A stretch of 61,631 nucleotides of DNA from the NCBI GenBank assembly GCA_000314955.1, contig BAEM01000046.1, forward strand, positions 1-61,631. The letters are read 5' to 3'. How positions within the stretch are numbered: the stretch's first letter is position 1; each line of letters begins with the position of its first letter. This document shows positions 43,852-51,416 of this stretch, one piece after another. The DNA is from Paraglaciecola chathamensis S18K6 (GTDB lineage Bacteria; Pseudomonadota; Gammaproteobacteria; Enterobacterales; Alteromonadaceae). Under the pieces are notes generated by a model, which made no database searches, was not told the origin of the DNA, and saw only the letters and a program-made list of their open reading frames with translations. The position numbers and the translations under genes are program-made.

Positions 43852-44181
43852 ATGTATAAGCAAATCGAATATTACCTAATAAAGTACGGTAGGTTTCTAA
43901 TTGGAATAGGTTTGGTAGTTTCTGCTGCATATCTTCATCAAATAAAAATTGCACAGTGGGAACAAGAAGACCGTGTAAACAGTGCAATTATAGAAGGCTT
44001 AAAAAACGACAGATTCGATACTCAGAAAGCTTTAGAGGCTTTGGATGTTGTAATAAAAACAAGCGAGCAAAAAAAGGCTACTTTGCAATCTTGTATTCGT
44101 ATATTGGGTATTGTTGGCTTGTTCATCACGTTTTTTACTTTCAGAGTAGAGAAACATAACAAGCTAATAAATAAGGACTAA
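43852..44181 (+). CDS. Cassette 4: small two-helix membrane protein
   Basis: The 109-residue protein starts at the ATG at 43852, chosen because GAGGAAG precedes it and because an ATG at 43798 lies inside the previous attC. Hydrophobic segments at about 14-28 and 83-98 flank a charged, probably helical region (QWEQEDRVNSAIIEGLKNDRFD). The last residues run into the attC of this cassette, so the stop is 21 bases past the R'' box. I do not recognise a family. Like cassette 1 it is a small two-helix protein, but the sequences are not obviously related. Confidence 0.65.
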   Translation: MYKQIEYYLIKYGRFLIGIGLVVSAAYLHQIKIAQWEQEDRVNSAIIEGLKNDRFDTQKALEALDVVIKTSEQKKATLQSCIRILGIVGLFITFFTFRVEKHNKLINKD

Positions 44182-44245
44182 AAACAGTTTGCTGTTTTCG
44201 TTCCTCAACATTTTAGCAAACAATTTTTAGCCCATTATTAGGGCG
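44154..44245 (+). repeat. attC site of cassette 4, cut by the IS element
   Basis: R'' ACATAAC is at 44154-44160. L'' CTAATAA (with an extrahelical A) pairs with TTATTAG (44235-44241), and CTAAAAA pairs with TTTTTAG. The site stops at GGCG (44242-44245), exactly after the first G of the R' box, where the IS begins. The GTTATAC box on the far side of the IS (45606-45612) opens cassette 5. Confidence 0.82.
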
Positions 44246-45597
44246 CTGGGGGATCCCCTCATAGAATAGGCCTCCCTTCTTTGTGAACCCAGATAATATA
44301 TTGGCCGATAGCCCAGGTAATTTGGGCTGAGTTCATCTTGTAATCTTTTGCTCTTTTCCTGACTTCTCTGCCTAGTCTAATAATAGATAACACGCGCCGA
44401 TTACGGATGGTGTTAGCTTGAAATGCTCTTTCCCAATTTTGTTTTTGAGCAATGAGACCGAGTAGCCGTAATAGCCATTCTGCGAGCATCGCAATCAGCA
44501 GTAATATGTCGAATCGTTTGGTACAGCGGCTGTTACTGTGGCGTAGCCCCATACCGTATTGAGGACTTTTAATATCACGGAAGGTTTCTTCTATTTGCAT
44601 TCGTCTTGCATAAAGGGAAACCAGCTGTTTTGAGTTAAGTTTATTATTCTCGGGAAGATTAGTGGCGAGTAGCCAAGGCTCTTTGCTACCCGCTCGATAG
44701 CTTTGTTGGGCGGTGTGGTTTCGTCCTGCTTTTGAAGAGCGGTTGTCCTTTCGATGTTTGGCCTTTGCTTTGTACAAATGCAGATGTGCATGAAGCGAGC
44801 TTTTACGCCCCAATTGCCCACACCCTAAGTATTTAGCGCGCGAATTTGCGCTGGGGTAAAACGACTTATTACTTTGCCATAAAGCTTGCCCATCACGCTT
44901 AAAACCCACATCTCCGCGCACTCGACCTAGCCAGAACCAGCCATGCTTTTCGACTTCACGAAACCACGGGTTACGATAGCCAGCATCGGTAACAATCAAC
45001 GGGCAACAACCCGACGGCAGGATACTCGCCAACTCCCGTAAAAAGGGGTTATGACTGACAGGAGAGTTGTACTCAGCAAAGGAAAATACGCGCTCATAAA
45101 GTGTGACAGAGCGCCCTTGAACACTGACCGATGCACGTAAGGTTAAATGCCTAAGCTGCTCACGCACATCAGACCAATCCACGAGTACAACAGGCATGGG
45201 GTTAGCACCGCAAAGCAGCTTTGCGTGCCAACGGTAGATGTCGAGCCGCTCGTTATGTAGGTTGCTATTACCAAGCAGTCTGTCGATGCGTTTGATGTTG
45301 TGTTTCGGGGCTACGGAGCCTGAGATATTCCGTCCTAATTCGGTCAACGACAGTTGCTGGCCATCCAGCAAAGATTGGGTGGCAATCATCAGAGAAGAAA
45401 GACGTTTGGCATGTAGATTAGGGCATTGTTTTTTAAGCAAATCGTGTAAGATAGAAATATCACGCATGGTGTTGTTTTTTGCCCGTAACAGCTTGGTTGG
45501 TTTTTGGCGAAATTCCTACTTTTAATAGAAGACGTCAAATAGCGCCATGCGTGTCTATATTATTGTTTCTGCTCAAAATTATGAGGGGATTCGTTAG
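44246..45597 (-). mobile_element. IS10-like insertion sequence (IS4 family)
   Basis: Imperfect terminal inverted repeats are seen: CTGGGGGATCCCCTCATA on the left against CTAACGAATCCCCTCATA on the right (14 of 18 match), close to IS10 ends. Length is about 1352 bp. The 9-bp flanks are ATTAGGGCG (44237-44245) and AGCAAGGCG (45598-45606). They share 6 of 9 bases, so a clean target duplication is not present. The element sits within attC sequence on both sides. Confidence 0.85.
44259..45467 (-). CDS. IS10-like (IS4 family) transposase
   Basis: This 402-aa protein has the same length as the Tn10/IS10 transposase and similar sequence blocks throughout. The DDE catalytic acids are visible in VDWSDVREQ, in IVTDAGYRNPWF, and in the YREK motif Y-ARR-MQI-E-ETFRDI-K. 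The reading frame is complete, so the element may still be active. The start ATG at 45467 lies about 130 bp from the right end, as in IS10. It is encoded against the direction of the cassette genes. Confidence 0.95.
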   Translation of the reverse strand: MRDISILHDLLKKQCPNLHAKRLSSLMIATQSLLDGQQLSLTELGRNISGSVAPKHNIKRIDRLLGNSNLHNERLDIYRWHAKLLCGANPMPVVLVDWSDVREQLRHLTLRASVSVQGRSVTLYERVFSFAEYNSPVSHNPFLRELASILPSGCCPLIVTDAGYRNPWFREVEKHGWFWLGRVRGDVGFKRDGQALWQSNKSFYPSANSRAKYLGCGQLGRKSSLHAHLHLYKAKAKHRKDNRSSKAGRNHTAQQSYRAGSKEPWLLATNLPENNKLNSKQLVSLYARRMQIEETFRDIKSPQYGMGLRHSNSRCTKRFDILLLIAMLAEWLLRLLGLIAQKQNWERAFQANTIRNRRVLSIIRLGREVRKRAKDYKMNSAQITWAIGQYIIWVHKEGRPIL

Positions 45598-45630
45598 AGC
45601 AAGGCGTTATACATCTAATCAGGAACCATC

Positions 45631-46755
45631 ATGGTAGATAGTAATATAAAGAAAAAATTGATTGAAAGGGATGGACTTAGGTGTGCTGTAACTGGCGAAA
45701 AAGTTGACTCCCCTGAACAACTTTCCATCGAACAAATAAGGCCCAAAAGCAAAGGTGGTAGTCCGGATTTAGATAATTTAATACTCATAAAAAATGATTT
45801 AAATCACTCAATCGCCGATAACGAGCACTATAGGACTAAGCTCCTCTTTGATCAGTTGAAAGAACGTCATAACGAATTGAGTATTCGAGAAAAAGAAGCA
45901 TTTGAAAGAGAAAACTCCTACCGAATGCAAATTGAAAAACAAAAAGCTCAACTCGATGCTTATCAAGCAAAATTGAATGAAGAGCAAAAAGAGCGCCAGT
46001 CGCAGCTTGCAAAAGAAGAAGAACAAAGAAAAATCATGTTTATGCAACAGCAAGAGCAGTTGCATAAAATCGAGGAGCTAGCTCAAAAGGAAAAAGAAGA
46101 GGCCGAAAGACTGCAAATTAAAATCTTCGAGCAAGAAAAGCACCTAAAAAAGTCGTACTTACAGCTTGAAAAAGAGAAAGAAAAATACCGTGAAGAGAGT
46201 CGTAAAAGCATTGAACAAAAATCGGGAGAATATGTAAACGATGCCCTAGAAGTACTTGAAACTAAAGAGAACCAGTATCATACGATCTCTCGAGTCTGGG
46301 CGGTTTTTGGTGCCATCTCTATAGCAGCAGGCATTGTCATTCTGTCATATTTGGGAATCGAAAGTTTTAACATTCTTGAACAAAAGGGGGATGTTAGTTT
46401 GAGCTTCCTCGTTCTAATAACGTTTAAGGGTTTGATAGTCGTAGGTTTATTTGTGGCTTTAGCCAAATATTCGTTTAGTTTTAGCCAGTCCTACATGCAT
46501 GAATCTTTAAAAAGTAGCGAACGTCAACATGCAATTAATTTTGGAAAATTTTATCTTGAATCGTACGGTGTAGATGCTGATTGGGCTCAAATCAGGGAGG
46601 CTTTTGAGCATTGGAATATATCTAGTAATACTGCGTTTTGTGCTAATTCTTCAAACTATTTTGATCCTAAAACACTCGAAAGTGCAGCGAGTTTAATTCA
46701 AGCAGTAAGTAAATTGTCACTCAATGAAAATAAACCTACTGATTCGGGGAAATAG
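45631..46755 (+). CDS. Cassette 5: degenerate HNH domain, long coiled coil and two membrane helices
   Basis: The protein has 374 residues. Residues 8-60 form an HNH-like zone (C18 in LRCAVTGEKV; LSIEQIRPKSKGGSPDLDNL; NDLNHS). The usual D-H pair of the catalytic motif reads E34-Q35, so the general-base His is missing. Residues about 62-215 form a continuous coiled coil rich in Glu, Lys and Gln. Two transmembrane helices (about 223-245 and 257-280) follow, and a soluble tail of about 95 residues. A nuclease-like head held at the membrane by a coiled coil is an arrangement seen in phage-defence proteins, but the activity is uncertain. AGGAA precedes the ATG. Confidence 0.78.
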   Translation: MVDSNIKKKLIERDGLRCAVTGEKVDSPEQLSIEQIRPKSKGGSPDLDNLILIKNDLNHSIADNEHYRTKLLFDQLKERHNELSIREKEAFERENSYRMQIEKQKAQLDAYQAKLNEEQKERQSQLAKEEEQRKIMFMQQQEQLHKIEELAQKEKEEAERLQIKIFEQEKHLKKSYLQLEKEKEKYREESRKSIEQKSGEYVNDALEVLETKENQYHTISRVWAVFGAISIAAGIVILSYLGIESFNILEQKGDVSLSFLVLITFKGLIVVGLFVALAKYSFSFSQSYMHESLKSSERQHAINFGKFYLESYGVDADWAQIREAFEHWNISSNTAFCANSSNYFDPKTLESAASLIQAVSKLSLNENKPTDSGK

Positions 46756-46757
46756 AT

Positions 46758-46840
46758 GTATAACAAGAGACTATGGCGTCAATTGCTCCTTTTTCAGCCA
46801 CGATATTGCGCCACTTTTTTCGCTGGTCCAGGGCAACGCC
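46758..46840 (+). repeat. Truncated or decayed attC of cassette 5
   Basis: R'' GTATAAC is at 46758-46764. TGGCG-T-CAAT pairs with ATTG-CGCCA, leaving an extrahelical T, as in the other sites. No GTTRRRY box follows at the right distance, so this is probably the broken end of the array. Confidence 0.6.
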
Positions 46841-47165
46841 TCAAGCTGTGCATGAGCCACTATCTCGATACCTATACTTTTGAGGTAGTGTTTAATACCT
46901 TTCCTTCATCTTACTCGTTTAATCAAAAAAAGCGCCTCGATACCCTCATCTTGTGCAGTTGATGTTTTTCGATATTAAATTAAGTCAGCAATCAAAAGCC
47001 CTGTACCACGGGGGGATGACGAAATTGGTAACAAGTGTGTCCTTGCTTGAACAATGCAAATTTGCTTTATTGTTCTTCGAATACAAGATGTTTTCTGATG
47101 TGCAACAACGAAAGATTAAACAGCGCGGCAAATGAACGTTGTGAATGAAAAGGTTTAGGTAGTAT
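46841..47165. other. Right flank of the cassette array, no gene
   Basis: About 325 bp without a credible gene; short frames here lack conserved features and ribosome sites. There are no further attC boxes and no integrase remnant. The region ends at the promoter and ribosome site (AGGT) of the DUF3750 gene. Confidence 0.5.
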
Positions 47166-47705
47166 ATGAGGCAAAAAATGAAAGTACTGGCGATTATCGC
47201 ATTAGTTATTTTGCTCGGGGCGTGTAGCAACAAAGATTGGCGCACAGCGTCTCGTGAATCAGCAGGCTTGGCCCTCAACCCAGTAACGGATACCCAAGCA
47301 TCGATTGAAGTTTACGCAGCAGATGCCTTTAGTTGGCGCGGTTGGTTTGCGGTGCATACTTGGTTAGCTGTTAAGCAGGAAAACGACCCTGAATATACAG
47401 TGTATGAAGTCGTTGGTTGGCGGGTAAATAGCGGGTTGCCAGCGCTGCGAGAATACCAAACAGCCACGCCTGATCGTTTTTGGTATGGGGCAAAACCAGA
47501 TAAGGTTCTATCGATTCAGGGTGATAAGGCAACAGAGCTTATCCCTAAAATCACAGCTGCTGTTAAACGCTACCCCTGGGCAGACGAATACACCTTATTC
47601 CCTGGTCCAAACAGCAATACTTTTCCGGCTTGGGTGGGGTTGCAAGTGCCTGAATTGGAGCTAGACATGCCGTTGAGGGCAATTGGTAGCGGATATGCTG
47701 ATTAG
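47166..47705 (+). CDS. DUF3750 family lipoprotein
   Basis: This 179-aa protein has a lipoprotein signal with the lipobox LLGAC at residues 17-21 (ATG at 47178 is an alternative start). The DUF3750 pattern is clear: DAFSWRGWFAVHTWLAVK, YEVVGWRV, FWYGAKPDKVLSI, and the ending FPGPNSNTFPAWVGLQVPELELDMP. The function of this family is unknown. It faces a minus-strand operon across a shared terminator. Confidence 0.85.
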   Translation: MRQKMKVLAIIALVILLGACSNKDWRTASRESAGLALNPVTDTQASIEVYAADAFSWRGWFAVHTWLAVKQENDPEYTVYEVVGWRVNSGLPALREYQTATPDRFWYGAKPDKVLSIQGDKATELIPKITAAVKRYPWADEYTLFPGPNSNTFPAWVGLQVPELELDMPLRAIGSGYAD

Positions 47706-47752
47706 CTGGTCACGGGTATATCGGCGTTAAAAGTCCCTATTGGCAGGTATCC

Positions 47753-47790
47753 AAAACCCGCGGCGCATTATGTAAATGTCCCGCGGGTTT
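47753..47790. terminator. Bidirectional terminator between convergent genes
   Basis: AAACCCGCGG (47754-47763) pairs with CCGCGGGTTT (47781-47790) around a 17-base loop. T runs occur on both sides in the proper sense. Confidence 0.85.
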
Positions 47791-47805
47791 ATTGTTAAAG
47801 GCTTT

Positions 47806-48732
47806 TTAGGTCGTAGTTTGTGACGTAAACGCCTGCAGAATATCGCTGGCGCTGGCGCTGTATACGTCTTGACTCATCACGTATTCTAGCACTTGCTCTA
47901 GCGCCCCAATGCGATGGGGTTGTCCTAGCATCCACGGGTGAATATTTAAGCTCAGAATTCGCCCGCCACTGTGGTTTGCTTCTTTTAGTAAGAAGTCACA
48001 GGCATCAATCATTTGCTCTGCGTAACTGTCTTCACTGTGTAAGTTATTGAGCATAATAAACGCATCATCTAGCTCGTTTGAAAGCGGCATGGCCCACAAG
48101 TTGCCCTTGTTTGTTTTAAACCTGTAGGGCATATCGTCGTTCACCCAGTCACAAAAATATTCGATACCGTTTGCAGCTAGCAGCTCCGGGGTATTTTCAC
48201 TTTCGTTGCGCCCTGGGCTTAACCAACCTGTGATGTTTTGCTCGGTTAACTCACGTAATTGATTTACCGAATCTTGTACTAGTTGGGTTTCTAGTTGTTT
48301 GTCTTGGCCGCCGTAATGCAGGGCATCCATGTGCATGCCGTGGCACATCACTTCATTACCGCGCTCTGTAATGGTGTTGAGCAAATACGGATTGCGCTTG
48401 GCTAGCTGGGTATTCATCGCAAACGTAGGGGTTACGCCGTATTTATCAAACGCTTTTAAAAAACGGAAAATACCCACGCGATTACCATAATCGCGCAAAC
48501 TAAAATGACGTAGATCAGGGTAGGGCATAGTCATGCCGCCCTGAATTTTAAACGGTTCACCCTTTTGATCCAGCGGGAAAAACTGCAAAGGCACATTCAC
48601 CCACAAGGCGAGCTTTTTACCGTCAGGCCAAGTGATTTTGGGGCGGTCGGTGAGCATCGACCAGTCGTAACGGTCGTGATCCATGCCATGACTACGGTGG
48701 CTGTATTCTAGGTATGATTTATCAAGGGCCAT
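47806..48732 (-). CDS. Polysaccharide deacetylase-fold protein, PuuE-like (second of pair)
   Basis: This 308-aa protein has the NodB (beta/alpha)7 fold. The His motif appears in GNEVMCHGMHMDALHYGG, and the late motif HPWMLGQPHRIGALEQVLEYV matches PuuE-type allantoinases more than chitin deacetylases. The usual metal-site D-D is not seen near the first strand (TPTFAMNTQLAK). PuuE-like enzymes open cyclic ureides or related C-N bonds. Its start overlaps the stop of the upstream paralogue (TAATG), with AAGGAG just before, so the two are translated together. Confidence 0.82.
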   Translation of the reverse strand: MALDKSYLEYSHRSHGMDHDRYDWSMLTDRPKITWPDGKKLALWVNVPLQFFPLDQKGEPFKIQGGMTMPYPDLRHFSLRDYGNRVGIFRFLKAFDKYGVTPTFAMNTQLAKRNPYLLNTITERGNEVMCHGMHMDALHYGGQDKQLETQLVQDSVNQLRELTEQNITGWLSPGRNESENTPELLAANGIEYFCDWVNDDMPYRFKTNKGNLWAMPLSNELDDAFIMLNNLHSEDSYAEQMIDACDFLLKEANHSGGRILSLNIHPWMLGQPHRIGALEQVLEYVMSQDVYSASASDILQAFTSQTTT

Positions 48733-49703
48733 TATTTCGCTCCTTTATGTGTGGCAGCGGGGCCCAAAGCAGCATTTTTTTGCGCAATGTCTGTTTTGGC
48801 TTGTTCGTAGTAATGCTCTAGGTAGTGATCGGCAATCTCTTTGCCTGTGGCTACCCACACATCGTCATGGCTGGTAATGTAATCAAGCGCCTCTTCAAAT
48901 GCTTTCATGCGATGTGGGCAAGACACCTGATAATTGTGGGTGGGAATACACATAATGGTGCCTGACTCGTCCGCTTCGGCGTAAAGTCGGTCAAAGTTTT
49001 TCTTGAGCATATTGCCGTAGCGTCTAGGCTCAATTTTATTCACCACGAAGGCAATGGTGTCGTTCATTTCCAGTGAATAAGGAATAGAGACAAAGGGTTT
49101 ATTACTGCGTGTGTGAATGGGCGTAGGCTGATCGTCATGAAATAAATCACACGTATAAATACCCCCTTCATTGCCAAACAATTCAGTGCCTACTTCGGCA
49201 AATAAGTCTAAGGTGAGTTCTGAGTGTGACAGTGCTGGTGCTAAGTAACCCGCACACTTTTGCCCCGTGTGCTGGTAAATGGTTTCCATGGAATCTTTGA
49301 TCATGTCGCGCTCTTGCTGTTCAGACATACCATAGGTGTAGCGGGTATTGTAAATGCCGTGACTAAAAAATTCCCAATTACGCTCTTTACACATTTGAAT
49401 AATTTCTGGGTGGTGGTCGCAAAGGGCAGTGGATAACGATATAGAACCCCGTATACCGTATTTGTCGAGTAAATCCATTTGCCGCTGATGACCCACGCGA
49501 TTGCCATAATCACGAATACTGTAGCCTTGTGTAGCAGGGTAAGGTTGAGGCCAGGCTTTTCGTGATGGATTCGCCGGCGGGTTTAGCTCATAAAATTCAA
49601 TGTTGGGGGCCACCCAAAATGCCATTTTTTTACCCCCTGGCCAGCGTATTTTGGGGCGGTTTTCATAAGGCCAATAATCGTAAAATCCAGGATCACTCTT
49701 CAT
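48732..49703 (-). CDS. Polysaccharide deacetylase-fold protein, PuuE-like (first of pair)
   Basis: This 323-aa paralogue of the next gene has WPGGKKMAFWVAPNIEFYELN at the N terminus, the His motif EFFSHGIYNTRYTYG and the late VSCPHRMKAFEEALDYI. It has the same fold and probably the same class of reaction. Two diverged copies in one operon may form a hetero-oligomer or handle two substrates. It begins 21 bp after the cysteine hydrolase gene, with a GAGGTG site. The combination of two such proteins with an isochorismatase-like hydrolase suggests degradation of a cyclic amide or ureide. Confidence 0.82.
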   Translation of the reverse strand: MKSDPGFYDYWPYENRPKIRWPGGKKMAFWVAPNIEFYELNPPANPSRKAWPQPYPATQGYSIRDYGNRVGHQRQMDLLDKYGIRGSISLSTALCDHHPEIIQMCKERNWEFFSHGIYNTRYTYGMSEQQERDMIKDSMETIYQHTGQKCAGYLAPALSHSELTLDLFAEVGTELFGNEGGIYTCDLFHDDQPTPIHTRSNKPFVSIPYSLEMNDTIAFVVNKIEPRRYGNMLKKNFDRLYAEADESGTIMCIPTHNYQVSCPHRMKAFEEALDYITSHDDVWVATGKEIADHYLEHYYEQAKTDIAQKNAALGPAATHKGAK

Positions 49704-49724
49704 CTGTCGACACCTCGTTAATTG

Positions 49725-50408
49725 CTATTTACCGTTTTGCTGTGCTGTTTGCCCGCTGAGCCATTCGTTTACTTCGTTCAGGGTCAATACGTCGGCATAT
49801 TTCAGTGATAAATCCGTTAGATTGGCATAGTGGTAACTTTCATGTTTATCTGCCACGCACTCTTCAGGAACAATAGTGCGATAGCCACGAGATAAAGAAT
49901 CAACAGCGGTAGCGCGAATACACCCAGAGGTAGAGCCGCCAGTTAGGATCACTGTATCAACTTGGTGCCACACTAGCAGTGATTGTAATTGGGTTTCAAA
50001 AAAGGCTGAGGGCATCTTCTTTAAGTACACAACATCTTTGACGTAATCGATTTCGAGGCGGTCATCGAATTCACTGCGTCGTGAGTCAAACTTAATGTTT
50101 TGCAGTGAATCTGGCGTATCAGTGCGCGTTCCCCAAATACCGGCATCCTCGGCGCTTTGCATATAGGCAACGTGCGTCCAAACGACCGGCCAGCCTAGCG
50201 CACGAAACGTTTTCGACATCTCATTGATGTACTCCATTTGGCGTGGGTCTGTTTCATATGCTGTCGCAAATTCATCGGTACAGGTATAGGCTTTTTGCGG
50301 GTCGATATTGACCAATACGGCTTTGTTGCCAAAACCAAAACGCTTACGTGCAGGGTTATTTTTTACGTCGTTATATATTTCTTTTGCGGTTTTAGTGGTC
50401 GTTTGCAT
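49725..50408 (-). CDS. Isochorismatase-family cysteine hydrolase (N-carbamoylsarcosine amidase-like)
   Basis: This 227-aa protein has the full cysteine hydrolase triad in place: Asp in VLVNIDPQKAYT, Lys in VVYLKKMPSAF and Cys in GGSTSGCIRATAVDS. Relatives hydrolyse N-carbamoyl groups, nicotinamide, or the peroxyureidoacrylate of pyrimidine breakdown (RutB). It is the first gene of a minus-strand operon with two PuuE-like proteins, which would open a ring before this enzyme removes an amide or carbamoyl group. The operon is divergent from the gene at 50679 with a 270-bp gap. AAAGGTAA precedes the ATG. Confidence 0.88.
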   Translation of the reverse strand: MQTTTKTAKEIYNDVKNNPARKRFGFGNKAVLVNIDPQKAYTCTDEFATAYETDPRQMEYINEMSKTFRALGWPVVWTHVAYMQSAEDAGIWGTRTDTPDSLQNIKFDSRRSEFDDRLEIDYVKDVVYLKKMPSAFFETQLQSLLVWHQVDTVILTGGSTSGCIRATAVDSLSRGYRTIVPEECVADKHESYHYANLTDLSLKYADVLTLNEVNEWLSGQTAQQNGK

Positions 50409-50678
50409 CGGATTACCTTTAAATTTTTGATAATTGTCATAGGTGTTATGGCTGATATTGACAACAATTTAACCTTGAATTGCATTAATTTTTAGTGCAC
50501 CTTTAAGTTAATGTGCTATTGATATAACAATTATATTTATAACTCAGTTTTAGCATAGCTTGCAAATCTAATTGGTGACAAATTGACATCGCCCAAATAG
50601 GTCGGTCGTGATCACTGAATTATTTTTCAACGCAGGCAAATATGCCCTTTAAAAAAGCAGATGTAAGGCAGAGCAAAC

Positions 50679-51416
50679 ATGAAGCACAGAACGATTCGCG
50701 GAACGATTCAATACACCAGTAAAAAACCTGAACGGTTTGGACAAGAGCGCGGAAGGGAGCTTTTCACTCTGACGAATCAATCGGACGGTGTGCAAGTGAT
50801 GCACGCCCATTGTGAAATCGATGATGAGCCTAATGTGGTGCGCGATGTTGTGCAATCTATGCGTCAAGATTGCAGCCCTATCGATTGTAGCGTGCGCTTA
50901 TCTGTTGGCGACAAATATGAAGGAAGCGGATGGCTTCGCTTTACCGATACCTACGCTGAATGTGAAACCCATAATCAAAGAGACGGGCGCATTAGCCAAC
51001 GAATTGAACTTGAGCAGCCAGTTAAGTGGCTACAGTCGCACCCTATTGTGGGCGACGGTATTCTAATGAAGCTCTATGATTTATCCCAAGGGCCGGGTAA
51101 AACCTTCTTCCCTGACATCATGCTAACCTCGCCTGATCATCGCGGTGCAACTGGGCCGCTGTTGTTTAAAATGAATGGTTTAGGCATTCGTTATGTGGGC
51201 GAAGAGAGCATAGTGGTGCAGGCAGGAAAGTTTATTGCGCGTCATTTTCAAGTAGTAGATACCGCAGGTAACTTACCGGAAGAACACCCTCCCTATAATT
51301 TATGGGTGACTGCTGATGATGACTATTTATTACTCAAAGCCGGTGTTGATGGCTATATGCAGACCCACTATGAACTAACTGAATTTGAGATCATTGGAGG
51401 TGAAAATGAGCAGTAA
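50679..51416 (+). CDS. Conserved hypothetical protein in methyltransferase operon
   Basis: I do not recognise this 245-aa protein with confidence. It has no signal peptide and is rich in beta-strands: an N-terminal strand-turn region (TIRGTIQYTSKKPERFG), a central repeat-like half, and a C-terminal half (IVVQAGKFIARHFQVVD, then YNLWVTADDDYLLLKAGV) that recalls DUF3108-type beta-barrels. The methyltransferase gene overlaps its end by 11 bp, so they are co-translated. It may bind a hydrophobic ligand or intermediate, which is a guess from the fold pattern. Confidence 0.6.
   Translation: MKHRTIRGTIQYTSKKPERFGQERGRELFTLTNQSDGVQVMHAHCEIDDEPNVVRDVVQSMRQDCSPIDCSVRLSVGDKYEGSGWLRFTDTYAECETHNQRDGRISQRIELEQPVKWLQSHPIVGDGILMKLYDLSQGPGKTFFPDIMLTSPDHRGATGPLLFKMNGLGIRYVGEESIVVQAGKFIARHFQVVDTAGNLPEEHPPYNLWVTADDDYLLLKAGVDGYMQTHYELTEFEIIGGENEQ

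Larger units (their letters stand above)
41978..46764 (+). mobile_element. Integron cassette array without integrase (CALIN-type), five cassettes
   Basis: Five cassette openings are visible as GTTATRY boxes at 41978 (GTTATGC), 42394 (GTTATGC), 43196 (GTTATGT), 43830 (GTTATGT) and 45606 (GTTATAC). Each cassette ends in an R'' box that is the exact complement of its own opening: GCATAAC 42317, GCATAAC 43125, ACATAAC 43729, ACATAAC 44154 and GTATAAC 46758. This is the pattern expected when whole circular cassettes recombine at G^TTRRRY. All cassette genes run on the plus strand. No integrase gene or attI is seen here, so within this window it is an orphan array; the fourth attC is split by an IS. 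Confidence 0.85.

Noticed and set aside
44237-45606. Perfect 9-bp target duplication of the IS element
   Set aside because: The flanks ATTAGGGCG and AGCAAGGCG agree at only 6 of 9 positions, so it is not a simple duplication.
46756-47135. Two small plus-strand frames after the last cassette
   Set aside because: They overlap a decayed attC and show no conserved pattern or ribosome site.
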